From contig DWXV01000024.1 in assembly GCA_019119025.1 (NCBI GenBank), forward strand, positions 42,389 to 106,388: DNA of 64,000 nt, read 5' to 3'. The notes below the pieces were generated by a model. It was not told where the DNA came from, made no database searches, and was given only the letters and a program-made list of their open reading frames with translations. This document shows positions 25,099-32,293 of the stretch, in pieces. A program made the position numbers and the translations under genes. This DNA is from Candidatus Allofournierella excrementigallinarum (GTDB taxonomy: Bacteria; Bacillota; Clostridia; Oscillospirales; Ruminococcaceae). Numbering within the stretch: the first letter of the stretch is position 1; each line of letters begins with the position of its first letter.

Positions 25099-26082
25099 TT
25101 ACAGCATAGTGGCGCGCAGTTCCTCGCCGCTCAAGGGACTGAGCAGGGCGGGGGGCACGTCCAGAACGGTCTTGCAGCCCTGCTGGCCCGCCTCGTGCAT
25201 CCGCCAGACGGCGCGGGCATAGGCCACCAGGATGCTGGAAGTGAATTCGGGGTTCGAGTCCAGCGTCAGCTTGTACTCGATCACATGGGTGTTGGCGCTG
25301 TCTTTCCCGGTCTTGCCGGTGCGGATGACCATGCCGCCGTGGGGCAGGCCCGCATGGTCGCGCAAAAGTTCCTCCTCGCTGATGAAGTGGACGGTGGTGT
25401 CGTAGTCGGCGAAGTAGTTGGGCATCTCCTTGATCTCTTTTTCGATGCGGGCGGTGTCGGCGCCGGGCTTTGCCACCACAAAGCACTCGCGGGTATGCTT
25501 CTGGCGGGTGGTCAGAACAGGCTGGGCGCCGCTGCGCACCGCCTCAAGGGCGCTCTCCACCGGCACGGTGTACTGACGGGCATCCTGCACGCCTTCCACG
25601 CGGCGGATGGCGTCGGAATGGCCCTGGCTCACGCCCTTGCCCCAGAAGGTGTAGGTCTCGCCCTGGGGCAGCACGGCGCCGGCATACACCCGGCTCAGGG
25701 AGAAAAGGCCCGGGTCCCAGCCGGCGGAGATGAGCGCCAGGGTGCCGCCTTCTTTGGCGGCTGCGTCCACCGCGGCAAAGTGCTCGGGGATGCGGGCGTG
25801 GGTGTCGAAGCTGTCCACCACATTGAACAGGCGGGCCAGCGCGGGCGTCTGTTTGGGCAGGTCGGTGGCGCTGCCGCCGCACAGGATCATCACGTCGATC
25901 TTATCCTGCATTTCAGCGGCTTTGCCGGCGGCCAGCACGGGCACGTCCGGGGTCGCTGCCTGGATGGAGGCGGGGTCCCGCCGGGTGAACACAGCGGCCA
26001 GCTGCATATCCGGGTTCTGGGCAACGGCGTATTCCACGCCCCGGCCCAGGTTCCCATAGCCCATAATACCGATTCGGATCAT
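25099..26082 (-). CDS. ddh: meso-Diaminopimelate D-dehydrogenase
   Basis: This 327-aa NADPH-dependent enzyme makes meso-DAP from tetrahydrodipicolinate in one step for lysine and peptidoglycan synthesis. It has a Rossmann N-terminus IRIGIMGYGNLGRGVEYA, then FTRRDP, DVMILCGGSATDLPKQTP, VDSFDTHARIPEH and SAGWDPGLFSLSRVYAG, all close to known Ddh sequences of about 326 residues. Two in-frame ATGs lie 6 nt apart; the one at 26082 sits 7 nt after GGAGG, the upstream one only 1 nt after it. A promoter lies at 26195-26223. A hairpin in the leader (26116-26143) could attenuate transcription. Confidence 0.95.
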   Translation of the reverse strand: MIRIGIMGYGNLGRGVEYAVAQNPDMQLAAVFTRRDPASIQAATPDVPVLAAGKAAEMQDKIDVMILCGGSATDLPKQTPALARLFNVVDSFDTHARIPEHFAAVDAAAKEGGTLALISAGWDPGLFSLSRVYAGAVLPQGETYTFWGKGVSQGHSDAIRRVEGVQDARQYTVPVESALEAVRSGAQPVLTTRQKHTRECFVVAKPGADTARIEKEIKEMPNYFADYDTTVHFISEEELLRDHAGLPHGGMVIRTGKTGKDSANTHVIEYKLTLDSNPEFTSSILVAYARAVWRMHEAGQQGCKTVLDVPPALLSPLSGEELRATML

Positions 26083-26115
26083 ATCCATTCCTCCGATTCT
26101 CTGAAAATTGAAAAG

Positions 26116-26143
26116 GCAAACGCCTGGAACAGGCGCTTTTTGC
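26116..26143 (-). promoter_or_regulatory. Leader hairpin of ddh, possible attenuator
   Basis: CGCCTG/CAGGCG stem with a 3-nt loop extended by A/T pairs; on the minus strand it is followed by GCCTTTTC. It lies between the promoter and the ddh start. Confidence 0.4.
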
Positions 26144-26194
26144 AAAAGAAGGCGGCAGGAACGCCACCGTCTTTCGGGATGAAATACCGCTAAA

Positions 26195-26223
26195 ACAATA
26201 CCACATTCCCGCCCGGCGCACAA
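26195..26223 (-). promoter_or_regulatory. Promoter of ddh
   Basis: On the minus strand, TTGTGC (26218-26223), a 17-bp spacer and TATTGT (26195-26200). Confidence 0.6.
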
Positions 26224-26248
26224 GGGGAAAGTCCGCTGAAGAACGCGC

Positions 26249-27022
26249 TCAAAAGACCGGGTGCAGGCTGTTAGCCAAAAAAGCCCGGGTCTTTTCGCTT
26301 TTCGGCGCGCCGAATACATCTTCCGGGGCGCCTTCCTCTTCAACCACGCCATCCGCCATGAAAATGACACGGTCGGAAACATTACGGGCAAACTCCATCT
26401 CGTGGGTCACCACGATCATGGTGGTGTCCTTGCTTTTCAGGCCCTTGATAACCCGCAGCACCTCGCCGGTGAGTTCCGGGTCCAGGGCGCTGGTGGGCTC
26501 GTCAAAGCACAGAATATCCGGCTGCAGCGCCAGCGCACGGGCGATGGCCACCCGCTGCTGCTGCCCGCCGGAGAGTTGGAAGGGGTAAAGCCCCATCTTG
26601 TCGGCGAGGCCCACTTGCGCCAGCAGAGCCCGGCCCTTTTCGCGGTTTTCTGCTTCCGCCCGCCCCGCTCCGGCTTTGCCCAGCTTTTCCTTTGCCAGCA
26701 GGTCCATGGCCAGGGTCACGTTCTGCAGTGCGGTGTACTGGGGGAAGAGATTGAAGTTCTGGAACACAAGGCCGAAGTGCAGCCGCTTCTGCCGCAGCGG
26801 CTGGGCGCAGGCAGGCCCCCACAGTTCTTCGCCCTTCACATACAGTTCGCCCTCATCGGGCGTTTCCAGAAAATTCAGACAGCGCAGAAGGGTAGTCTTG
26901 CCGCTGCCGGAGGAACCGATGATAGAGAGCACCTGCCCCTGCTCCAGGGCGAGGTCCACTCCCCGCAGCACCTGGGCGCCGCCAAAGGCCTTGCGCAGGC
27001 CCTTCACTTCCAAAATTGCCAT
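26249..27022 (-). CDS. Polar amino-acid ABC transporter ATP-binding protein (GlnQ-like)
   Basis: This 257-aa ATPase of the PAAT family has Walker A GSSGSGKTT at about residues 36-44, the Q-loop in LVFQNFNLFPQYTALQNV near 86, the signature [17 protein letters not shown] near 150 and Walker B ILCFDEPTSALDPEL near 172, followed by VVTHEMEFARNVSDRV. An insertion of about 20 residues around 110-128 (KEKLGKAGAGRAEAENREK) is longer than in standard GlnQ. It is the last gene of the binding protein-permease-ATPase operon, starting 7 nt after the permease stop. Confidence 0.92.
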   Translation of the reverse strand: MAILEVKGLRKAFGGAQVLRGVDLALEQGQVLSIIGSSGSGKTTLLRCLNFLETPDEGELYVKGEELWGPACAQPLRQKRLHFGLVFQNFNLFPQYTALQNVTLAMDLLAKEKLGKAGAGRAEAENREKGRALLAQVGLADKMGLYPFQLSGGQQQRVAIARALALQPDILCFDEPTSALDPELTGEVLRVIKGLKSKDTTMIVVTHEMEFARNVSDRVIFMADGVVEEEGAPEDVFGAPKSEKTRAFLANSLHPVF

Positions 27023-27028
27023 ATCCCG

Positions 27029-27676
27029 TTACCCCTTGTAGTAGTTCAGCTTTTTTTCCAGCCATCCGAACAGCAGCGTCAGGCCGCCGTTGAAGACAAG
27101 ATAGAACACGCCGGTGTAGAACAAAGGCCATAGCAGCGCCCGCTGGGCGGTGATGTCCTGCGCAGCGCGGATGATCTCGCCCTCGCCGATGACCCGGGCA
27201 AGGCTGGTGTCTTTTACCAAGGTGATGATCTCGTTGCTCATGGGTGCAAGGATGCGCTTGATCACCTGCAGCAGCACCACCTTGCGGAAGATCTGCCCCC
27301 GGGTCATGCCCAGCACCTGGCCGGCCTCCCACTGCCCCTGGGGGATACCCTCGATGCCGCCTCGGTAGATCTCAGAGAAGTAGGCCGCGTAATTGATGAT
27401 AAAGGCCGCCAGCACCGCGCCAAGCCGGTTTTCGATCGGTATGCCGAAGGCGAGACCGGGCACATAATACACCACGATGACCTGCAGCATGAGGGGCGTG
27501 CCGCGGATGATCCAGATGAAGGTGCGGGTGAGCCAGCGCAGCGGCGCAAAGCGGCACATGGAACCGAAACACACCGCCAGGCCCAGCGGCAGCGCTGCCG
27601 CAAGAGTGCCGGCAAAAATGACAACGGTGGTCTGAAATCCTTTCAGCAGTTCCAGAGTAACTTCCCAAAACGACAT
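27029..27676 (-). CDS. Polar amino-acid ABC transporter permease (GlnP/HisM-like)
   Basis: This 215-aa permease has about five helices. FIWIIRGTPLMLQVIVVYY and YFSEIYRGGIEGIPQGQWEA followed by GQVLGMTRGQIFRKVVLLQ are the classic HisMQ/GlnP motifs, the latter being the EAA loop that contacts the ATPase. TLVKDTSLARVIGEGEI is also conserved. AAAAGGAG precedes the ATG. Only one permease gene is present, so a homodimer is expected. Confidence 0.93.
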   Translation of the reverse strand: MSFWEVTLELLKGFQTTVVIFAGTLAAALPLGLAVCFGSMCRFAPLRWLTRTFIWIIRGTPLMLQVIVVYYVPGLAFGIPIENRLGAVLAAFIINYAAYFSEIYRGGIEGIPQGQWEAGQVLGMTRGQIFRKVVLLQVIKRILAPMSNEIITLVKDTSLARVIGEGEIIRAAQDITAQRALLWPLFYTGVFYLVFNGGLTLLFGWLEKKLNYYKG

Positions 27677-27723
27677 GGACGTAAAACTCCTTTTGGCCCG
27701 GGCACAGGGAGCCCTTTACTCAA

Positions 27724-27764
27724 ACCCGCGCCGTCCGGGGCGTTTGTCCACGGACGGCGCGGGT
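27724..27764. other. Intercistronic hairpin without T-tract
   Basis: Perfect 14-nt arms (27724-27737 with 27751-27764) enclose a 13-nt loop between the binding-protein stop and the permease start. There is no T-run, so it more likely protects the upstream mRNA or partly attenuates than terminates. Confidence 0.7.
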
Positions 27765-27801
27765 CATCTGATTCAAATGGTTCGTTGAAAGCAGGAGATG
27801 G

Positions 27802-28614
27802 TCATTCGGCAGGCTCCAGCGCCACCAGCACGGACGGGTACTTTTCGCCCAGGGCGGCCACAGTGCCGTCATCGGCCAGCTGCTGCAGCGCTTCGTTGAT
27901 CTTTTCAGTCATGTCGCTTCCCTTGCGCAGGCCGATGCCGTATTCCTCTTTGGAGAGCTCAACGCCCTCCACCACCATCAGGTCGTCGTAACTGGTGCCC
28001 TCGCCCACAGAGGCGTAGGCCATCACCGCGTCGATGACCGCCACGTCGGCGGTGCCGGATTTCAGTTCCAGCAGGGTGTCGCGCTGGGCCTGCAGGGTGG
28101 TGAGCTGAGCGTTCTGCAAAGCTTCTTCCGCTTCCACGCTGGACTGGCCCGCGCTGCCGGCTTCCACCACGATCTTTGCATTCGCCATGCTGGAAAGGTC
28201 GGTGTAAACATCGGCGTTGGCGCTGTTGATGACGCAGACCTGCATGTTGCCGCTGTAAGGAATGGAGAAGTCCATATTTTCCTTCAGGTCATCCTTGATG
28301 GTCATGCCATTCCAGATGCAGTCGATGTTCTTGCTCTGCAGTTCGAACACTTTCTGGTCCCAGTCGATCTCCACGAACTCCGGCGTGACGCCCAGCTTTT
28401 CGCACACCGCCTCGGCCAGCTCGGTGTCAAAGCCGATGAGGGTTTCCGGGTCCTCCGGGTCATAGTAGTTCATCGGCTCAAACAGGGTGATACCGATTTT
28501 CAATGTACCCTTTTCCTGCACATACTCCCAATCAGACTCGCCGGTCTGGCCGCAGCCCGCCAGCAGAGAGGCGGCCAGTGCGGCGGCTGCGAACAACGAT
28601 ACGGCCCGTTTCAT
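27802..28614 (-). CDS. Polar amino-acid ABC transporter substrate-binding lipoprotein
   Basis: This 270-aa SBP_bac_3 protein has the lipobox LAGC at about residues 18-21. The mature domain shows LKIGITLFEPMNYYDPEDP, IGFDTELAEAVCEKLGV and DCIWNGMTI, the standard type II fold of glutamine/cystine/arginine-binding proteins, and ends with EKYPSVLV. GGGGAGG lies before the ATG. The promoter at 28666-28694 contains an ATTGC-N5-GCAAT inverted repeat at the -35. The exact ligand is not decidable. Confidence 0.93.
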   Translation of the reverse strand: MKRAVSLFAAAALAASLLAGCGQTGESDWEYVQEKGTLKIGITLFEPMNYYDPEDPETLIGFDTELAEAVCEKLGVTPEFVEIDWDQKVFELQSKNIDCIWNGMTIKDDLKENMDFSIPYSGNMQVCVINSANADVYTDLSSMANAKIVVEAGSAGQSSVEAEEALQNAQLTTLQAQRDTLLELKSGTADVAVIDAVMAYASVGEGTSYDDLMVVEGVELSKEEYGIGLRKGSDMTEKINEALQQLADDGTVAALGEKYPSVLVALEPAE

Positions 28615-28665
28615 TGCGATCTCCTCCCCAAAAAGCGAAATGCTTTATTGCTTTATCACGCTAAA

Positions 28666-28694
28666 ATGATAGCATATAGAATTGCCAATTGCAA
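28666..28694 (-). promoter_or_regulatory. Promoter of the polar amino-acid importer
   Basis: On the minus strand, TTGCAA (28689-28694), a 17-bp spacer and TATCAT (28666-28671). The -35 is covered by the inverted repeat ATTGC-CAATT-GCAAT (28681-28695). Confidence 0.65.
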
Positions 28695-28781
28695 TAGAAA
28701 TCTCGCAGAAACAGAAAAATCGGTGTTCCCTACAAGACAGGCCGAAAAACGGAAGCGGCCGTTGTGCGGAAACAACAAAAA

Positions 28782-28809
28782 CGGCGGTGCAGGGTATCCT
28801 GCATCGCCG
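28782..28809 (-). terminator. Terminator of the esterase gene
   Basis: A 12-bp stem with one G-T pair (28782-28793 with 28798-28809), a 4-nt loop, then TTTTTGTTG on the minus strand. Confidence 0.88.
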
Positions 28810-28818
28810 CAAAAGGTC

Positions 28819-29577
28819 TTATTCGGTATTCAATGCAGCCAGAGCATCCAGCATGCGGGGGAAGAGCACGGCCAGTTCCTTCTGCCACCAGGGCCAGTCG
28901 TGGCTCACGTCCGTTCCCCAGAGATCGGCGCTTGCCGGCAGCGGCTTTGCGGCCAGGGCGGCCTCAAAGGCGCGGGTCTCAGCGAGGAAGCGGCCCTCAT
29001 AGGGGCCCTGCCCGCAGCAAAGCAGGAAAGGGCCGGTGAATTCCTTCAGGCGGGCGGCGCTTACCAGGCGCAGATAGTCCGCCGGGCTGTTGCGCAAAGT
29101 CAGGTCGTCGGCATAGCCGCCGAACCAGCCGCGGGTAGTGTAGCTGCCGGAAAGGCACACCGCGCCGCAGAAGAGGTCGGGGCGGCGAAGATAGAGGTTT
29201 GCCGCGTGGCCTGCCCCCAGGCTGACGCCGGCGGTCAGCAGTTTTTCGCCTTTTGACAAACCGCACGCCTCCCGCACATGGGGCGCGAGCTCACGGGTGA
29301 GCCAGCAGAACCAGCGCTCCTGCATTTCTGCCCGGGCCCGGCCCTCACCCTCTGCCAGCCAGCTTTCACCGTCGATGCTGTCGGCACAGGCAAGGCGCAG
29401 CCGCCCCGCGTCGATCAAAAAGCCCAGCGCGTTCACAAGGCCCCGGTCTTCCCAGTCAAAAAAGCGGCCGCCCTCGCAGCTGAACGCAAGGCACACCGGG
29501 CCCCCGTGGCCGTAGGTCTTGAACTCCATCTCCCGCTTGAGGAATTCGCTGCGCTCTTTATAATATTGTATGTACAT
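28819..29577 (-). CDS. Alpha/beta-hydrolase, esterase-D family
   Basis: This 252-aa hydrolase has the nucleophile elbow GVSLGAG (Ser near residue 137). The N-terminus YKERSEFLKREMEFKTYGHG and the next segment FSCEGGRFFDWED match a group of Firmicute esterases of the COG4947/esterase-D type. DVSHDWPWWQKEL near the C-terminus supplies the catalytic His. The frame can open at a GTG at 29589; the ATG at 29577 matches relatives and is preferred, although its ribosome site (AAGGGG) is 14 nt away. It has its own terminator. The substrate is unknown. Confidence 0.82.
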   Translation of the reverse strand: MYIQYYKERSEFLKREMEFKTYGHGGPVCLAFSCEGGRFFDWEDRGLVNALGFLIDAGRLRLACADSIDGESWLAEGEGRARAEMQERWFCWLTRELAPHVREACGLSKGEKLLTAGVSLGAGHAANLYLRRPDLFCGAVCLSGSYTTRGWFGGYADDLTLRNSPADYLRLVSAARLKEFTGPFLLCCGQGPYEGRFLAETRAFEAALAAKPLPASADLWGTDVSHDWPWWQKELAVLFPRMLDALAALNTE

Positions 29578-29657
29578 GCTCTTGCCCACGCCCCTTTACC
29601 AGCACTTTCATCCAGTATAGCAAAAGCGAAAGCCGCCTTCAAGGGCTTTGGCCGCAC

Positions 29658-29685
29658 TTGACAAAATCCTGCCAAAGGGTACAAT
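29658..29685 (+). promoter_or_regulatory. Strong promoter before the 49-aa ORF
   Basis: A perfect TTGACA (29658-29663), a 16-bp spacer and TACAAT (29680-29685). Confidence 0.85.
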
Positions 29686-29723
29686 ATGCTACAGTTTTTC
29701 CGCGAGGGGAAGGTGAGAGAAAC

Positions 29724-29873
29724 ATGAACGAAGAAAAACGGAACAAACAGCAGAGAGGCCGGGGCGTTTGGGAAAAACTGGCCGCCGTCTGCGCGGCCCT
29801 TTCCCTCGCCGGGCCGCTGGCCACCTGCGTGTTCCGGCTGGATCTGCTCGGGGGCCTCGCACTGGAAAACTGA
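29724..29873 (+). CDS. 49-aa small membrane-type protein, unknown
   Basis: This short reading frame encodes a charged N-terminus (MNEEKRNKQQRGRG) followed by one hydrophobic segment (about residues 17-45: WEKLAAVCAALSLAGPLATC and onward). It lies behind a near-consensus promoter and AAGGTGAG 7-8 nt before the ATG, so transcription is likely. It could be a small single-pass protein or a leader peptide of rpsB. I recognise no family. The stop is 30 nt before the rpsB promoter and no terminator is evident between them. Confidence 0.5.
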   Translation: MNEEKRNKQQRGRGVWEKLAAVCAALSLAGPLATCVFRLDLLGGLALEN

Positions 29874-29902
29874 AAAAACGGGCTCAAAAGCGAAAAAACC
29901 GC

Positions 29903-29931
29903 TTGTAATCGGCCTTTTCTTGTGGTATACT
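29903..29931 (+). promoter_or_regulatory. Promoter of rpsB-tsf
   Basis: TTGTAA (29903-29908), a 17-bp spacer and TATACT (29926-29931). About 100 nt of leader follow. Confidence 0.75.
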
Positions 29932-29947
29932 ATATCGGCACTACGCA

Positions 29948-30002
29948 CGCATTGCTTTGCTTTTTTGTGCCCGCAAGGGTTGAAAAGCATGCAGGCAATG
30001 CG
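29948..30002 (+). promoter_or_regulatory. Structured rpsB leader, possible S2 autoregulatory element
   Basis: Nested helices: CGCATTGC (29948-29955) with GCAATGCG (29995-30002), TGCTTTT (29958-29964) with AAAAGCA (29983-29989), and CCC-GCAA-GGG (29970-29979). The fold ends 33 nt before the rpsB ATG. S2 leaders are known in several bacterial phyla; identity with one of them is not established here. Confidence 0.5.
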
Positions 30003-30034
30003 GAGGAAAAACAATTTTATTGGAGGATTTGACA

Positions 30035-30766
30035 ATGGCAGTAGTATCTATGAAGCAGCTTCTGGAAGCTGGCGTGCATTTCGGTCATCAGACCCGCCGC
30101 TGGAACCCCAAGATGGCGAAGTACATCTTCACCGAGCGCAACGGCATCTACATCATCGACCTGCAGAAGACTGTGAAGAAGCTGGACGAGGCCTACAACT
30201 TTGTGCGCGAAGTGGCGGCCAACGGCGGCGAGATCCTGTTCGTCGGCACCAAGAAGCAGGCTCAGGAGTCCATCCGTGACGAGGCTACCCGCTGCGGCAT
30301 GCACTATGTGAACGCCCGCTGGCTGGGCGGCATGCTCACCAACTTTCGCACCATCCGCAAGCGCATCGACCGCCTGGAGCAGCTGCGCCAGATGAGCGAG
30401 GACGGCACCTTTGATCTGCTGCCCAAGAAGGAAGTTGCCAAGCTGGAGCTGGAGATCGAGAAGCTGGAGAAGTTCCTGGGCGGCGTGAAAGAGATGCATG
30501 GCCTGCCCAAGGCTATGTTCATCGTTGACCCCCACAAGGAGCGCATCGCCGTTTCCGAGGCCCGCAAGCTGCACATCCCCATCGTGGCCATCGTGGACAC
30601 CAACTGCAACCCCGACGAGATCGACTACGTCATCCCCGGCAACGACGACGCCATTCGTGCCGTTAAGCTGATCGCCGGCGCCATGGCCGATGCTGTTCTG
30701 GAGGGCCGTCAGGGCCAGCAGGACGCTCCCGCCGAGGAGACCGAGGCTGAGGCTGCCGAAGCCTGA
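30035..30766 (+). CDS. rpsB: 30S ribosomal protein S2
   Basis: This 243-aa ribosomal protein has typical [20 protein letters not shown] at the N-terminus, [28 protein letters not shown] and the C-terminal [20 protein letters not shown] followed by GNDDAIRA. It ends in an acidic tail. The frame opens at an ATG at 30020, but the ATG at 30035 has GGAGG at the right distance and gives MAVVSM. It is co-transcribed with tsf, 43 nt downstream, the usual bacterial pair. Confidence 0.98.
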   Translation: MAVVSMKQLLEAGVHFGHQTRRWNPKMAKYIFTERNGIYIIDLQKTVKKLDEAYNFVREVAANGGEILFVGTKKQAQESIRDEATRCGMHYVNARWLGGMLTNFRTIRKRIDRLEQLRQMSEDGTFDLLPKKEVAKLELEIEKLEKFLGGVKEMHGLPKAMFIVDPHKERIAVSEARKLHIPIVAIVDTNCNPDEIDYVIPGNDDAIRAVKLIAGAMADAVLEGRQGQQDAPAEETEAEAAEA

Positions 30767-30809
30767 GAGACACCGACCTTAAGGAACAAACAGAAAGGGG
30801 ATTATCAAA

Positions 30810-31724
30810 ATGGCTTTTACCGCTCAAGACGTTAAGAACCTGCGCGAGCAGACCGGCTGCGGCATGATGGACTGCAAGAAGGCGCTGACCGAGGCTGGCG
30901 GCGACTTCGACAAGGCTGTTGAATACCTGCGTGAAAAGGGCCTGGCCGCCGCCCAGAAGAAGGCTGGCCGCATCGCCGCCGAGGGCATGGTCTACGCCAC
31001 TGTCGAGGGCAACGTGGGCGTCGTTCTGGAAGTCAACGCCGAGACCGACTTCGTTGCCAAAAACGAGATGTTCCAGACCTTTGTGAAGGATGTGGCCGCC
31101 GTTGTGATCGAGCAGAACCCCGCCGACGTGGACGCTCTGCTGGCCTGCAAGATGGGCAGCGACACCGTTGAGGCTGCCCTGAAGGACAAGATCCTGGTCA
31201 TCGGCGAGAACATCAAGATCCGCCGCTTTGTGCGCTATGAGGGTATCTGCTCCGCTTACATCCATGCCGGCGGCACCCATGCCGTGCTGGTGAACTTCGA
31301 GACCACCCCCGAGGTGGCCGCGAACCCCGCTTTTGCCGCTTACGGCCATGACGTGGCCATGCAGATCGCCGCCGCCAACCCCAGCTACCTGTGCGAGAGC
31401 GAAGTTCCCGCCGAAGTGCTGGACAAGGAGAAGGAGATCCTGCTGGCTCAGATCGCCAACGATCCCAAGAACGCCAACAAGCCCGACGCCATCAAGGAGA
31501 AGATGGTCATGGGCCGCATCGGCAAGTTCTACAAGGAGAACTGCCTGGTGGATCAGGAGTTCGTCAAGGACCCTGAGCTGACCATCGCCAAGTACACCGA
31601 CAAGGTGGCCAAGGAGCTGGGCGGCGACATTAAAATCGTCAAGTTCGTGCGCTACGAGAAGGGTGAAGGCCTGGAGAAGCGCGTGGACGATTTCGCCAGC
31701 GAAGTTGCCGGCATGGTGAAGTGA
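30810..31724 (+). CDS. tsf: Elongation factor Ts
   Basis: This 304-aa nucleotide-exchange factor regenerates EF-Tu-GTP. VKNLREQTGCGMMDCKKAL is the N-terminal UBA-type domain contacting EF-Tu. VLEVNAETDFVAKNEMF is the conserved TDFV motif that pulls out Mg-GDP, followed by two core subdomains and KFVRYEKGEG. AAAGGGG precedes the ATG. pyrH and frr, which often follow tsf, are absent; a 570-bp non-coding stretch follows instead. Confidence 0.98.
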   Translation: MAFTAQDVKNLREQTGCGMMDCKKALTEAGGDFDKAVEYLREKGLAAAQKKAGRIAAEGMVYATVEGNVGVVLEVNAETDFVAKNEMFQTFVKDVAAVVIEQNPADVDALLACKMGSDTVEAALKDKILVIGENIKIRRFVRYEGICSAYIHAGGTHAVLVNFETTPEVAANPAFAAYGHDVAMQIAAANPSYLCESEVPAEVLDKEKEILLAQIANDPKNANKPDAIKEKMVMGRIGKFYKENCLVDQEFVKDPELTIAKYTDKVAKELGGDIKIVKFVRYEKGEGLEKRVDDFASEVAGMVK

Positions 31725-31752
31725 TCCGCCCTTATAAACATACTGCTAACTT

Positions 31753-31778
31753 GTCCAAAACGAACGTCTAAAATGTCC
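31753..31778. repeat. Dispersed repeat GTCCAAAAC-N4-GTYTAAAATGTCC, copy 2
   Basis: GTCCAAAAC (31753-31761), 4 bp, GTCTAAAATGTCC (31766-31778): the same two blocks and spacing as at 24609-24634, with one difference in 22 defined positions. Confidence 0.7.
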
Positions 31779-31790
31779 AAACGAAATTGG

Positions 31791-31802
31791 CTCCACAAGG
31801 GC
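31791..31802. repeat. Direct repeat CTCCACAAGGGC, left copy
   Basis: Identical to 32022-32033. The two copies bracket the candidate RNA and terminator. Confidence 0.75.
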
Positions 31803-31810
31803 GCTTGAAG

Positions 31811-31926
31811 GCTGTGGACAGCGTGCAGCATGTGCTGCCCGTGGGCGTTAACCTGCTTTCGTCTCTCGTTCTCCCGTCGGGGGAGTGAGATGGATAAGCA
31901 GAGTCCCACGCGGCATAACCCCACAC
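31811..31926 (+). ncRNA. Candidate structured RNA (unassigned)
   Basis: The segment folds into one long irregular rod. TGTGG/CCACA closes it (31813-31817 with 31921-31925); then come TGCC/GGCA, CGTGGG/CCCACG (31840-31845 with 31905-31910), CTGCTT/AAGCAG (31853-31858 with 31896-31901), TCTC/GAGA, and CTCCC/GGGAG with a GTCGG loop. A terminator follows 2 nt later. The shape recalls 6S RNA, but I cannot match a family and no clear promoter is seen; it may be part of the tsf 3' end. Confidence 0.35.
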
Positions 31927-31928
31927 AA

Positions 31929-31970
31929 AAGAGAGAGAATGGCATCATTCCTGATGCTGTTCTCTCTTTT
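31929..31970 (+). terminator. Strong intrinsic terminator after the tsf region
   Basis: A stem of about 19 bp (31929-31947 with 31952-31970) with a 4-nt loop and a run of six T. It is more than 200 nt beyond the tsf stop codon. Confidence 0.88.
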
Positions 31971-32009
31971 TTATCCCTATTTTCCTCCACTTTCCCCGCA
32001 GGAAAAACT

Positions 32010-32022
32010 GGACATTTTAAAC
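32010..32022. repeat. Inverse half-copy of the TAAAATGTCC repeat
   Basis: GGACATTTTAAAC is the exact reverse complement of the 13-bp block at 24622-24634 and is inverted relative to 31766-31778. Confidence 0.7.
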
Positions 32023-32033
32023 TCCACAAGGGC
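32022..32033. repeat. Direct repeat CTCCACAAGGGC, right copy
   Basis: Second copy of the 12-mer at 31791-31802. It abuts the inverse half-copy of the dispersed repeat. Confidence 0.75.
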
Positions 32034-32293
32034 ATCACAAGGCTCGTACAAGGCGCGGCGCGTGGCCGCCCTTTTTGATTATATCTGTCAGTCCTGGCCG
32101 CTCACGTGAAAGCAGCACAGCGCTACAAAGACCACCACAAAAAGCAGCACCACCATGCACCGCATCATCATTTCCCTCTCCCCCTTTGCCGTTCCTGCCC
32201 TGATTCTACCTCTTTTTGGGGAAAAAACGGCTCACAGTGTGGCGGCTGCTTTGCTTTTTGCATACCATGGACTAACGAAAGGGGTGGTTTCTT

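Larger units (their letters stand above)
31725..32293. other. 569-bp gene-free region after tsf
   Basis: It holds the bipartite GTCCAAAAC/TAAAATGTCC repeat (31753-31778), a 12-bp direct repeat (31791-31802 and 32022-32033), a rod-like foldable segment (31811-31926), a strong intrinsic terminator (31929-31970) and an inverse half-copy of the repeat (32010-32022). From 32034 to 32260 I see nothing but a GC-poor linker. Small frames here lack start signals. Confidence 0.7.

Noticed and set aside
31725..32293. CRISPR array or tRNA/rRNA remnant in the long non-coding stretch
   Set aside because: Only two copies of a 12-mer exist, with no regular spacer unit, and no tRNA cloverleaf or rRNA-like sequence is visible.
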